A stretch of DNA of 64,000 nucleotides from Leptonema sp964619535. GTDB taxonomy: Bacteria; Spirochaetota; Leptospiria; Leptospirales; Leptonemataceae. Below the pieces are notes generated by a model, which saw only the letters and a program-made list of their open reading frames with translations, was not told the DNA's origin and ran no database searches. The stretch lies in NCBI GenBank assembly GCA_964619535.1, contig CAZUEX010000002.1, positions 1 through 64,000 on the forward strand, given 5' to 3'. Positions 16,832 to 24,687 of this stretch are shown piece by piece (within the stretch, counting starts at the first letter, position 1; each line of letters starts with the position of its first letter). The position numbers and the translations under genes were made by a program.

Positions 16832-18073
16832 ATGTTGCCCGCTCTAACAGTGGCCGACCTTGTGCCCGATCGCAGCCTGATCTATATAATCGGCTGCTCG
16901 GGCGGACTGGATTCCGTTGTCCTGGCCCATCTGTACAGTGAGCTCTTTTTTGCCGGTGAGCTGGATGAGTCGCCTGTCCTGTTTCACCTGGATCATGGAC
17001 TTCGGCTTTCGTCGGCACGCGATGCGCGTTTTGTAGAGAGTCTTGCCCGAAGGCTTGGCCTGCCGCTGTACATGGATCGCATCCGCCTGAAGGTGCTGGC
17101 GCAAAGAGGTGGCTTTAACCTGGAAGAGGCAGGTCGTCTTGCCCGCTACCGGCGGATGCTGCGCATCGGACGTCATCTGGGGCAGCCCTTTGTTGCCGTA
17201 ACGGCACATCACGCAGACGACTATGCAGAATCTGTTCTTCTGAAGATGATCCGCGGAGCGACGGATCGGGCGTTCTTTATGCCTCCTTTTACAGACCTGC
17301 CTCTGTCTCGAAAAGAGAGCATTTCTGTCTTTCGGCCCTTTCTCAGAGTCAGCCGGGCCGATCTCAGGCATTATGCACAGGAATGCGGAATCGCTTATCG
17401 AGAAGATCCGACCAATCATTCGGACGACTACCGGCGAAACCGGCTGCGACACAGCGTTATTCCCGTTTTGAAAGAAGAAGGCTGGCAACCCGCCTCACTC
17501 TGGCGGCGCCTGCACGGCACGGAGCGTTTTGGCCATAAGGCCCTGTCATCGGTAAAGCGGATCGAATCCCTGACGCTTCCGTATGCCCTTTTCGAAGGAG
17601 CGACGGCGGCAGAGGTGAAAAACGTTCTGGATCGGGCCTTTTCGCGCCTGGCCCTGAAGCCCCTGCAGGGCAGTGGTGCTTCTGGAGTGTTAGGCGAGAT
17701 TATGAAACAATCGCTCGGTGGTCGGATCAATGTGCAGACGAAGGACTGGATTCTGTGTTCTGCGGCCGGACTCATCTGGATATTTCGCAGTGATGCATCG
17801 ATTCTAAAGCGTCCCCGTTGTGAGAAGCGGGACGGTTATCTCTATATTACAGGGGAACGAAGCTGTCGTTACAGGCTGGCAGAAGGACAGGAGGTAACGT
17901 TTTTTAAGCCAGGCATGCGAACGGCAGGCGGAGTGAAGCTGAAAGAAATCTTTCAGGAAGAAGGGATCCCTCTGCCTCTGCGCTCCGTCATACCCCTGAT
18001 CGTTGAAGGGGAACAGGTCGTTCTTCTCTGCGGTGCCGTGGTTGGCCTGGGAAATATGCGGTTCGAGGCGTAG
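16832..18073 (+). CDS. tilS: tRNA(Ile)-lysidine synthase
   Basis: An N-type ATP pyrophosphatase that attaches lysine to C34 of the CAU-anticodon tRNA-Ile, making it read AUA. The PP-loop motif is CSGGLDSVVLAHL near the start, followed by FHLDHGLR, EEAGRLARYRR and TAHHADDYAESVLLKMIRGA, then the C-terminal TilS domain (EVTFFKPGMRTAGGVKLKEIFQEEGIP). The length of about 413 residues is typical. The start is uncertain: ATG 16832 is given, TTG 16796 would add 12 residues, and in-frame GTGs at 16850 and 16859 are possible; none has a well-spaced ribosome site. It diverges from the small membrane-protein gene. Confidence 0.92.
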   Translation: MLPALTVADLVPDRSLIYIIGCSGGLDSVVLAHLYSELFFAGELDESPVLFHLDHGLRLSSARDARFVESLARRLGLPLYMDRIRLKVLAQRGGFNLEEAGRLARYRRMLRIGRHLGQPFVAVTAHHADDYAESVLLKMIRGATDRAFFMPPFTDLPLSRKESISVFRPFLRVSRADLRHYAQECGIAYREDPTNHSDDYRRNRLRHSVIPVLKEEGWQPASLWRRLHGTERFGHKALSSVKRIESLTLPYALFEGATAAEVKNVLDRAFSRLALKPLQGSGASGVLGEIMKQSLGGRINVQTKDWILCSAAGLIWIFRSDASILKRPRCEKRDGYLYITGERSCRYRLAEGQEVTFFKPGMRTAGGVKLKEIFQEEGIPLPLRSVIPLIVEGEQVVLLCGAVVGLGNMRFEA

Positions 18074-18141
18074 AGCCTTCCCGTCAGACGACCGGGGCCT
18101 TTTGCGCTTGTTTCTGCGAATTACCGCCGGAACCTGGTGCT

Positions 18142-18543
18142 ATGGATGGCGGGCCCGGATTTGATCCCTTCTTTGCACCCGATGCAAAGCATGTGCAGCG
18201 TGAGAAAGAAAAGGCCAGAAAGCTGCGAAGTTCGGGATGGTGGAATCGAAAGCGTGCAGACGGTCTCTGCTATTACTGTCGCCGCCGGTTCAAGCCTTCT
18301 GAACTGACCATGGATCATCTCATTCCCCTTTCGCGAGGTGGCTATTCTACAAAAGAGAATATCGTGCCCTGCTGCAAGGAATGCAATAATCGCAAAAAGT
18401 ATCTGCTGCCTGCAGAGTTTGCCGACCTTCTTGCAAAGGAGCGTGCCGGGCGAGAATCCTCTTCTGAAGGTGAGGCCGAGATGTCCGAAAAAGAATCGGC
18501 AAGAAAAGCAGAAGGCCCCGGTGGGCCTTCTACACAGGACTGA
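18142..18543 (+). CDS. HNH endonuclease-domain protein
   Basis: A 133-residue protein with a compact HNH (beta-beta-alpha-metal) domain. The zinc-knuckle cysteines are C43 and C46 (CYYC) and C78 and C81 (CKEC); the catalytic part is TMDHLIPLSRGG with D58-H59, followed by N73 and N82. Small free-standing HNH proteins of this type occur singly in many genomes and their role is not settled. There is no phage or restriction gene nearby. The C terminus is charged and low in complexity, and its last codons contain an inverted repeat that may act as terminator. Confidence 0.85.
   Translation: MDGGPGFDPFFAPDAKHVQREKEKARKLRSSGWWNRKRADGLCYYCRRRFKPSELTMDHLIPLSRGGYSTKENIVPCCKECNNRKKYLLPAEFADLLAKERAGRESSSEGEAEMSEKESARKAEGPGGPSTQD
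18511..18530. terminator. Bidirectional terminator between HNH and barrel-protein genes
   Basis: GAAGGCCC and GGGCCTTC form an 8-bp stem with loop CGGT, inside the last codons of the HNH gene and just after the convergent gene's stop. On the minus strand it is followed by TGCTTTTCTT, so it best serves the outer-membrane protein gene. Confidence 0.65.
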
Positions 18544-18547
18544 TTTC

Positions 18548-19516
18548 TTAGATATTGATGTCGTAGCTAACAGCGAAGAAGAACAATCCTTTTGTCTGTG
18601 TCTTTTCTGATTCCCAGAAGATGATATCGGTAATGATCTCGACGGCCGTCGGCGCAGCCGTAGCGAAATTGCCGCCAACGATGAGAAAGTTCATACCGTA
18701 GAAACCGGGATAGGAGTGGAGTTGCTCTTCCTGGCGCAGTCCCACCTGGAAGTGAAGGTCGGCTGTATGATCGTACTGAAAGCCGAGCATCCAGCGATTG
18801 ATCTTCATCTCGTAGCTTGCTTCCTGGTCGGTGACGTCGATCTGGTTGGAGCCGCCAAGGGAGATAAAGGTTGTCTGGTAGGACATCGATCCACCAAAGT
18901 TCGGAAAGAAAGAGGTGGTTACAAACTCGCCGATAATCGACATATTCTTCTGCACATAGAACTGGAAGCCGAGGCCTGCATAGGTGCCACGGGCACTTGC
19001 TTCAAAATTGTTATCGCCTATGGTTGTTCCGAAACTGCCTCCAATCTGGGTGGCGCTGTATTCGTAGCTCGTATTGTGCCAGCGAAATCCAACCTTCGGT
19101 GTCAGGAACAGTCCGGACTTGCCGACCTGCATCTGGTAGCCGAGCTCGCCATCCCAGTCTGTGCTGGTATAGTCCGTCAGCTCTACCATCTTGACGCTGC
19201 CAAAGCCCAGCGGCAGGGCGTTGTACTTGTACTCGGGCATGTAGCGAGTATAGTTGGCGCTCAGGATGAGCGTGCCGCTTTGCATCACCTTGTGGTACTG
19301 AAAGCCAAGAGGCCAGATGGTATTGGTCTGCTTGCCGGTCCAGGTAAGGTTTAAATCGCCCTGGCCGATCAGCTCGTCGAGGAAGAAGCGATCTTCCAGT
19401 TCGGGCTCCATTTCGCCCGGCCAGTAGCCCACGTTGAGACGGATTTTATCTGCATAGAGGGGGGCGGAGAATACGATGGCCAGGGCCACGAAAACTCCCA
19501 TTGAGGTTTTTTTCAT
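18548..19516 (-). CDS. Probable outer-membrane beta-barrel protein
   Basis: A 322-residue exported protein. The signal peptide is MKKTSMGVFVALAIVFSAPLYA; the mature part consists of alternating hydrophobic/polar strands rich in Gly, Tyr and Phe (for example GTYAGLGFQFYVQKNMSIIGEF), ending in FFFAVSYDINI, a barrel-like closing strand although the last residue is Ile rather than Phe. No known porin family is recognised. The ATG at 19516 is chosen because AGGAGG lies about nine bases upstream and a signal peptide begins there; the reading frame is open 60 bases further. It is divergent from the LolA-like gene with only about 30 bases between them. Confidence 0.75.
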   Translation of the reverse strand: MKKTSMGVFVALAIVFSAPLYADKIRLNVGYWPGEMEPELEDRFFLDELIGQGDLNLTWTGKQTNTIWPLGFQYHKVMQSGTLILSANYTRYMPEYKYNALPLGFGSVKMVELTDYTSTDWDGELGYQMQVGKSGLFLTPKVGFRWHNTSYEYSATQIGGSFGTTIGDNNFEASARGTYAGLGFQFYVQKNMSIIGEFVTTSFFPNFGGSMSYQTTFISLGGSNQIDVTDQEASYEMKINRWMLGFQYDHTADLHFQVGLRQEEQLHSYPGFYGMNFLIVGGNFATAAPTAVEIITDIIFWESEKTQTKGLFFFAVSYDINI

Positions 19517-19547
19517 ATCTATAGTTCCTCCTGTCATTGAGAGCTGC

Positions 19548-20468
19548 ATGTATTTCGACGAAATAAAAGACAGCATGCAACGACCAGGGTATTCTCATCC
19601 TATCGGAGCGAGACGTGCAATCGTTTTCGCGCCCGGGCGCCGACGGCCCTTAATTTTTTTCTTGCTGTTCTTGTTGACAGTAGCTGCTCTGACGGATGGT
19701 CAGGCCGGGCCGGTAACCGATGTTCTGTCCGGGGCAGACAGACAGGAAGAGACCATATCAAAGCCTTTCCCGGACGGGCGCACCCTGCAGGAGGTGCTGG
19801 AGGGATTGGACGGGGCGTTGAAGCGTCCGGATGGACTGTATCGAGGAACGCTTACGCTGTTACGGCGAGATGAGCCGACAGTTGTTCAGGAATTCCAGCT
19901 GATCGTTCGTTCTCCGCAGGCGTATATGACCATTCGCTCCTATCGGCGCTTGGAAGAGCTGCGTATTCTCTGGATGGGCAGAGGCATGGAGCTGTGGATC
20001 TATGATGTTCCTCGCAGACAGCTGCTGCGTCCTGAAGCCGGACAGCGTTTTGATCCACTGAATGCCATGGGATTTTCCGCTGTGGATTTCTTTTATCCCT
20101 GGTTTAGCGGGAACCTGAAACCTGTGCGCTGGTATGTTGATTCCCTTCGACCGGATTGGAGGATGATTGATTGTCGGCTTATCGATACGGATGAGCCGCA
20201 GTTAAGCATCGGGATTGACTCTGCGGGCCGACCGGCACGTGTGGAGGTGAAGAATCGGCGTGGGATCCTGCTTCGAGTCCTGGAGTTCGGGCAGGGCAGG
20301 CCACTTCTGGAATGGAGGACGGACCGGCAGTATATGCCCTCTTTTCCTACTCTGTATGAGATGCTGGACGTGCGGCGAGGCACGGTAGCCCGTTTTGAGA
20401 CGCGCATCTACGATCCAGGGTTTCGTCCTGACCCCTCGCTTTTTGATCCGGATTTCTTGAGTCGCTAA
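19548..20468 (+). CDS. LolA-like (TP_0789-type) outer-membrane lipoprotein-sorting protein
   Basis: About 306 residues: a basic N terminus, a membrane/signal segment (RRPLIFFLLFLLTVAALTDGQA) and a half-barrel domain with the TP_0789-type pattern, where a 'W.G.gMelWiYdvprrq..R' strand precedes a helix (here LWMGRGMELWIYDVPRRQLL) and then AMGFSAVDFFYPWF. Family members are proposed to carry lipids or lipoproteins in the periplasm. The start is uncertain: ATG 19548 with GAGAG upstream is given, ATG 19575 is possible. The stop overlaps the next gene's ATG (TAATG), so expression with the acetyltransferase is coupled, which is an unexpected pairing. Confidence 0.7.
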   Translation: MYFDEIKDSMQRPGYSHPIGARRAIVFAPGRRRPLIFFLLFLLTVAALTDGQAGPVTDVLSGADRQEETISKPFPDGRTLQEVLEGLDGALKRPDGLYRGTLTLLRRDEPTVVQEFQLIVRSPQAYMTIRSYRRLEELRILWMGRGMELWIYDVPRRQLLRPEAGQRFDPLNAMGFSAVDFFYPWFSGNLKPVRWYVDSLRPDWRMIDCRLIDTDEPQLSIGIDSAGRPARVEVKNRRGILLRVLEFGQGRPLLEWRTDRQYMPSFPTLYEMLDVRRGTVARFETRIYDPGFRPDPSLFDPDFLSR

Positions 20469-21478
20469 TGTTCTTTTCTGATACAGCCAAACTCTTTCTC
20501 GAAAGCGTCGGTCGCAGCCAGGAGGTGGAGCACTATCTACGGCGCTTTCGATCAGAGAAGGGGCCCTATTTTGCCGTCATTGTGCCGGACGCCGATAGCT
20601 GTCGGCATGAATACGAGCTGCTGCTTTTCCAGTTGAAGTCACTTGCCAGGCTGGGATTGCGTCCTGCTCTTTTACTGGCAGGCCTGGCAGGTCAGTTCGT
20701 GCCTGCCTTTCGACGGGATCTGCAACAGAGCGGAGCCAATGTCTATATGATCGCTCCTGACGATCAGCCCTTACTGGCAATCCTTGACGGCCTGGTTCAG
20801 GAGGGCGTGCGGCGCATACATTTTCTACGTCGTCGCGGCATGATTGCCGAGGCAGGCAGTGTATTGCCCGTTTGTTTTCCCGATCAAAAGGTCGATGATC
20901 CGGATCGAACGTTAACCGCCATGGCATTCGATCTGCTTGGCCGGCATCGAGACCTGCACCTGTCTGTATGTTCTCCGTCCCGGCTTTTGAAAGAGATCTT
21001 TACCGTGAAAGGGGCAGGAACCCTTTTTCGTCGTCCCACCGTCATCCATCATTATCAGGAACTGACCGACGCACAGAGACAGAGACTGCATGACCTGATC
21101 GAACAGAGCTTCGGTCGCTCCCTTGCAAGCAGTGATCTGTTTGATCGCATTTCAGATTTCTATATCGAGGAAGAGTTTGCCGGTGCCGTGCTTCTCGAAA
21201 CGACGCAGTACGGCTTTTATCTGTCCAAGTTTGCCGTGGGCGTGGATGCTCGAGGACTGGGAGTGGCCCAGGACCTGTGGCAGCGGGTGCTCGACGATGC
21301 CCGGATACTGTTCTGGAGGTCCAGGCGAACCAATTCCATTCACCGCTGGTACGAGAAGATTGCCGATGGATTTCAACGCCTGCCAGAATGGACCGTGTAC
21401 TGGAAAGGCGTCGATGTGCAATCCCTGCCTGATATAATCCGGTTTGCCGAGGCAAAGGCCCCGGATTTTGTGGAATAA
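20468..21478 (+). CDS. N-acetylglutamate-synthase-like protein (kinase-like domain plus NAT domain)
   Basis: A 336-residue protein. The C-terminal 140 residues match the NAT/DUF619 acetyltransferase of vertebrate-type N-acetylglutamate synthase: LSKFAVGVDARGLGVAQDLW, ILFWRSRRTNSIHRWY and WTVYWKG, where the family reads 'LfWRSR..Np...WYf'. The N-terminal 170 residues look like a shortened amino-acid-kinase domain, with helix-strand periodicity but no obvious ATP or glutamate motifs. Acetyl-CoA plus glutamate giving N-acetylglutamate, the first arginine step, is the likely reaction, so it may replace ArgA. No other arg gene is near. It is translationally coupled to the LolA-like gene. Confidence 0.75.
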   Translation: MFFSDTAKLFLESVGRSQEVEHYLRRFRSEKGPYFAVIVPDADSCRHEYELLLFQLKSLARLGLRPALLLAGLAGQFVPAFRRDLQQSGANVYMIAPDDQPLLAILDGLVQEGVRRIHFLRRRGMIAEAGSVLPVCFPDQKVDDPDRTLTAMAFDLLGRHRDLHLSVCSPSRLLKEIFTVKGAGTLFRRPTVIHHYQELTDAQRQRLHDLIEQSFGRSLASSDLFDRISDFYIEEEFAGAVLLETTQYGFYLSKFAVGVDARGLGVAQDLWQRVLDDARILFWRSRRTNSIHRWYEKIADGFQRLPEWTVYWKGVDVQSLPDIIRFAEAKAPDFVE

Positions 21479-21535
21479 CCGCATGAGCGCCCGTCGGTGA
21501 AGTGGCAAAAGCATAACGATCAGGGAGATATATGA

Positions 21536-23209
21536 ATGAAAAAGCGAGTTCTGCTATTTATCCTTTTCACAGTCTTTTCTTATGGACCGGCCCATGCACG
21601 GGATCTCTCTGATACGCTGAAGTCGCTTGCTCCATCGCTGATGACGGCAAGACATGTTCCAGGTTTGCAGATTACCGTGTTCCGGCCGGGCAGACAGCTT
21701 TCGCTTGCCTTTGGTGAAACGGGAGAGGGGCCCGTTACCGAAAAAACGCAGTTCTTTGTCGGCGAGCTCACAACGGCCCTGATTCCTCTCTTGCTGGAAG
21801 AGGAGCTTCGCAAACAAACCGTCTCGATTCGCGAAGGACTGTCATCCGATGATCCGAGGCTGCTTCTGTATGCCCGGTTTCAGGAAGCCATGCACCGGCC
21901 TGGATATCTGACCCAGGTCCCTTCTTACGCCGGGGGCAGGCCGATCCGTAAAGAAGGGATCTTTGCGGGCCTGAATCCCGATCGGACCTTCCTTCTGAGC
22001 CTCTATCACTCTGTTTCGGGTTTACCTCCTTCGCGAGCCGGCATAGCAGCACAGCCTGTTGATCCCGCTTTGCTTGCAAAATCGCTGGCCGCCGATGAAA
22101 AGCCCTATTCGCGCATGGCCTTCAGTTCAGAAGGCATACAGCTGTTGCTGGATTATCTCGCTTCTGTGCGAGGGCAGACCGTCGAGGAGATGCTGAAAGA
22201 AACCCTGCAATCCCTCAGAATGAAGGGCAGTAATCTTGCCTCGGGAAAACCAGAGGATTATCTGCAGGGGCTGCCACAGGCCAGTCAGGGCTATACGACG
22301 GCAGAAAGGCCTGTGGCCGTGCGTTATCCGTATATCGTTTATCCCGGTATCTATGGCCTTGTTACGAATGCAAGCGACACATCCCTTTTGCTGAAGGAGC
22401 TTTCCAGGCGGTCGGCTCGCGCAGCAGAAGAAAGGCGTCTTGATCTGCCTTTCGGCTCGTATTTTACATTTGATGCCTCACTTGGGGGACTCAGCGGGCC
22501 GTTTCACGTTAGAAAGCTCTGTGAAGATACAACCGTGTACGAACAATCTTCCCGATTTCCGGGGTTTGCTTCGTTAATCCTTTTCTCAGGCGATGGTCGT
22601 GGCCTGGTACTGCTTGCCAATGCTGATGATATGGCTTTGCTGCACAGGTTATCCGAACGGATCCTTCTTGATCTGTTTACGGAATGCTCACCACCCGAGC
22701 AGGACAGATTGCAGATGCAGGGGCAGTGGAATACAACGTTGCTTTCCTGGTTTGATGGTGATGCAAAGTCACTTGCAGAGTATCTGCGCAAAATAGAAGG
22801 AACCTATCGTCCACAGGGTATTCTGCCGCGTAAACGAGAGCACTTTGCCTTTATGAGTGATGTGCGATTGCGTTTGAATTCCGAAAACAGACTGGAGTTA
22901 GGCGGCTTTTATGATCGTGAGATACCGATCTACCTTGTGCCTGAAAAAGAGCCCTTTGTTTTTCGAGCAACGGGCAGGGCGGCCATGGCCGGCTGGAAGG
23001 TTCGCTTTATCGAGGATAAGGACGGTCACATCGTGGGCTTCTACACGGATGCCGTGGCCTATCAGCGCGTGATCTGGGGGGATTCCATCTGGGGACGCAT
23101 TGTTGGTTTTACTTTTACCGTTTTTATCTTTGCATTGTTGATCCTCCTCATTTACTTGAGGAAGAAGAACTTTATTGAGCCCTCTCATAGCGGCTCCACT
23201 GAGAGTTAA
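21536..23209 (+). CDS. Degenerate serine beta-lactamase-fold membrane protein
   Basis: A 557-residue exported protein: signal peptide (MKKRVLLFILFTVFSYGPAHA), a beta-lactamase/PBP-like domain (about 25-375), a beta-rich domain (about 405-515) and a C-terminal membrane helix (about 522-545). The fold is recognised from HVPGLQITVFRPG, LEEELRKQTVSIREGL and the FSSEGIQLLLDYLASVRGQTVEEML segment. The catalytic SxxK position reads ELTT (residues 77-80), the YxN position reads FSS, and no KTG triad is visible, so hydrolase activity is doubtful. It may bind peptidoglycan fragments or another protein. It stands between the NAGS-like gene and ndh, 57 bases after the former, with GGGAG upstream. Confidence 0.7.
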   Translation: MKKRVLLFILFTVFSYGPAHARDLSDTLKSLAPSLMTARHVPGLQITVFRPGRQLSLAFGETGEGPVTEKTQFFVGELTTALIPLLLEEELRKQTVSIREGLSSDDPRLLLYARFQEAMHRPGYLTQVPSYAGGRPIRKEGIFAGLNPDRTFLLSLYHSVSGLPPSRAGIAAQPVDPALLAKSLAADEKPYSRMAFSSEGIQLLLDYLASVRGQTVEEMLKETLQSLRMKGSNLASGKPEDYLQGLPQASQGYTTAERPVAVRYPYIVYPGIYGLVTNASDTSLLLKELSRRSARAAEERRLDLPFGSYFTFDASLGGLSGPFHVRKLCEDTTVYEQSSRFPGFASLILFSGDGRGLVLLANADDMALLHRLSERILLDLFTECSPPEQDRLQMQGQWNTTLLSWFDGDAKSLAEYLRKIEGTYRPQGILPRKREHFAFMSDVRLRLNSENRLELGGFYDREIPIYLVPEKEPFVFRATGRAAMAGWKVRFIEDKDGHIVGFYTDAVAYQRVIWGDSIWGRIVGFTFTVFIFALLILLIYLRKKNFIEPSHSGSTES

Positions 23210-23216
23210 GTCCCTG

Positions 23217-24668
23217 ATGAATGAAGAAAAGCATGTTGTAATCGTTGGGGCCGGTTTTGCCGGCCTGAATGCAGCCAGATCCCTGGGAAACCGGCCCGGG
23301 ATTCGTGTTACCGTCATTGACCGCAGAAATCACCACCTGTTCCAGCCATTGCTCTACCAGGTGGCCATGGCGGCCATCAGTCCTGCAGATATTGCAGTAC
23401 CTATTCGGTCTATCGTTCGCGAATATGATAATATCGAGGTCATTCTTGCACCGGTGCTGAACATTGACCGGGAGAACCGCAAGGTCATATGTGATTACCG
23501 TGAGATCTCGTATGACTATCTGATCCTGGCCTGTGGAGCAACGCACAGCTACTTCGGTCGTGATGACTGGGAGGAAAATGCACCCGGACTGAAATCCATC
23601 GAAGAGGCCACGGAGATACGGCGTCGCGTCTTCCTGTCCTATGAGCTGGCCGAGCGAGAAGAAAGCGTCGATGTGCAAAAAGAACACCTGACATTTATTG
23701 TTGTGGGTGGCGGGCCTACGGGTGTGGAGCTTGCCGGAGCGCTTGGTGAGATCAGTCGTTATACACTGGAATCCGATTTTCGTAATATCAATCCCAAACG
23801 GACGCGCATTATCCTGATTGAGGCGGGTCCGCGTATCTTGCCTGCCTTCGATGCCGACCTTTCAGAGCATGCAGCCAGAGAGCTGGAACGGCTGGGGGTT
23901 ACGATCTGGACCAATACGGCAGTGACCGAGGTTCGTCCCGATGGCGTTATAGCCGGTGGTGAGAATATCCGTGCCCGGACGGTTCTCTGGGCTGCCGGGG
24001 TCCTTGCCAATGGTATCAACCGTACGCTTGGCGTGGAGCTTGATCGTCAGGGACGCGTTATCGTAGAGCCAGATCTGTCGATTCCCGGTTCTCCGGAGGT
24101 CTTCGTTGTGGGCGACCAGGCATCCTTCAGCCATACGGCAGACGGCAAGCCTCTTCCTGGCCTGGCTCCGGTGGCCATACAGCAGGGCCGCCACGTTGCG
24201 CGTAACATCATTGCCGAGAACCGGGGCAAAGAGCGAAAGCCCTTTGTCTATTTCGATAAAGGCATTATGGCCACGATCGGCCGTACCGATGCCGTTGTGC
24301 AGACGGGGCGGCTGCGGCTGACGGGCCTTGTCGCCTGGCTTATGTGGATCGTTGTCCACATTGCCTACCTGATCAGCTTTCGCAATCGCGTCATGGTGCT
24401 GTTTCAGTGGGGATGGTCGTATTTCAACTTTCGCCGTGGGGCTCGCCTGATCCGGTCGAAGATCTGGAAGACGCGAGAGCTGGAGGCAACCCTGGATCGT
24501 CAGCGAGCGGAGCGCAGCGCGAAAAGCCCCCGGTCCAGAAAGACCGCTTCTGCCACGCAGAGAACCGCCGCGAAAAAGACGCAGACGACCAAAAAGAATA
24601 CTGCCAAAGGCCCTGCCAGAGGCACTGCCAAAAAGGCCGCAAAGCGCAAATCCACGGCGGGACGATAA
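23217..24668 (+). CDS. ndh: Type II NADH dehydrogenase with basic C-terminal tail
   Basis: A 483-residue single-subunit, non-proton-pumping NADH:quinone oxidoreductase. There is an N-terminal FAD Rossmann motif (VVIVGAGFAGLNAARSL), QPLLYQVAMAAISP, an NADH motif (FIVVGGGPTGVELAGAL) and VFVVGDQASF with the family Gln-Gln region near VAIQQGRHVARN. A membrane-associating hydrophobic segment follows (TGLVAWLMWIVVHIAYLISF). The final 51 residues are unlike the family: 18 Lys/Arg, many Ala/Thr, no acidic residues, like histone H1 tails. The ATG at 23217, eight bases after the previous stop, gives the typical N terminus MNEEKHVVIVG. Confidence 0.92.
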   Translation: MNEEKHVVIVGAGFAGLNAARSLGNRPGIRVTVIDRRNHHLFQPLLYQVAMAAISPADIAVPIRSIVREYDNIEVILAPVLNIDRENRKVICDYREISYDYLILACGATHSYFGRDDWEENAPGLKSIEEATEIRRRVFLSYELAEREESVDVQKEHLTFIVVGGGPTGVELAGALGEISRYTLESDFRNINPKRTRIILIEAGPRILPAFDADLSEHAARELERLGVTIWTNTAVTEVRPDGVIAGGENIRARTVLWAAGVLANGINRTLGVELDRQGRVIVEPDLSIPGSPEVFVVGDQASFSHTADGKPLPGLAPVAIQQGRHVARNIIAENRGKERKPFVYFDKGIMATIGRTDAVVQTGRLRLTGLVAWLMWIVVHIAYLISFRNRVMVLFQWGWSYFNFRRGARLIRSKIWKTRELEATLDRQRAERSAKSPRSRKTASATQRTAAKKTQTTKKNTAKGPARGTAKKAAKRKSTAGR

Positions 24669-24687
24669 GGCCGCAAAAGGCAGCCGG

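Noticed and set aside
18142..18543. HNH protein as part of a restriction or homing system
   Set aside because: No methylase, intron or phage gene lies nearby; it looks like a lone housekeeping-type HNH gene.
23172..23687. A minus-strand ORF opposite the NADH dehydrogenase
   Set aside because: The conserved FAD motif of ndh on the plus strand explains the open frame.
24516..24668. Lysine-rich end of ndh as a separate histone-like gene
   Set aside because: It is in frame with ndh without its own start or ribosome site, so it is a tail of the same protein.
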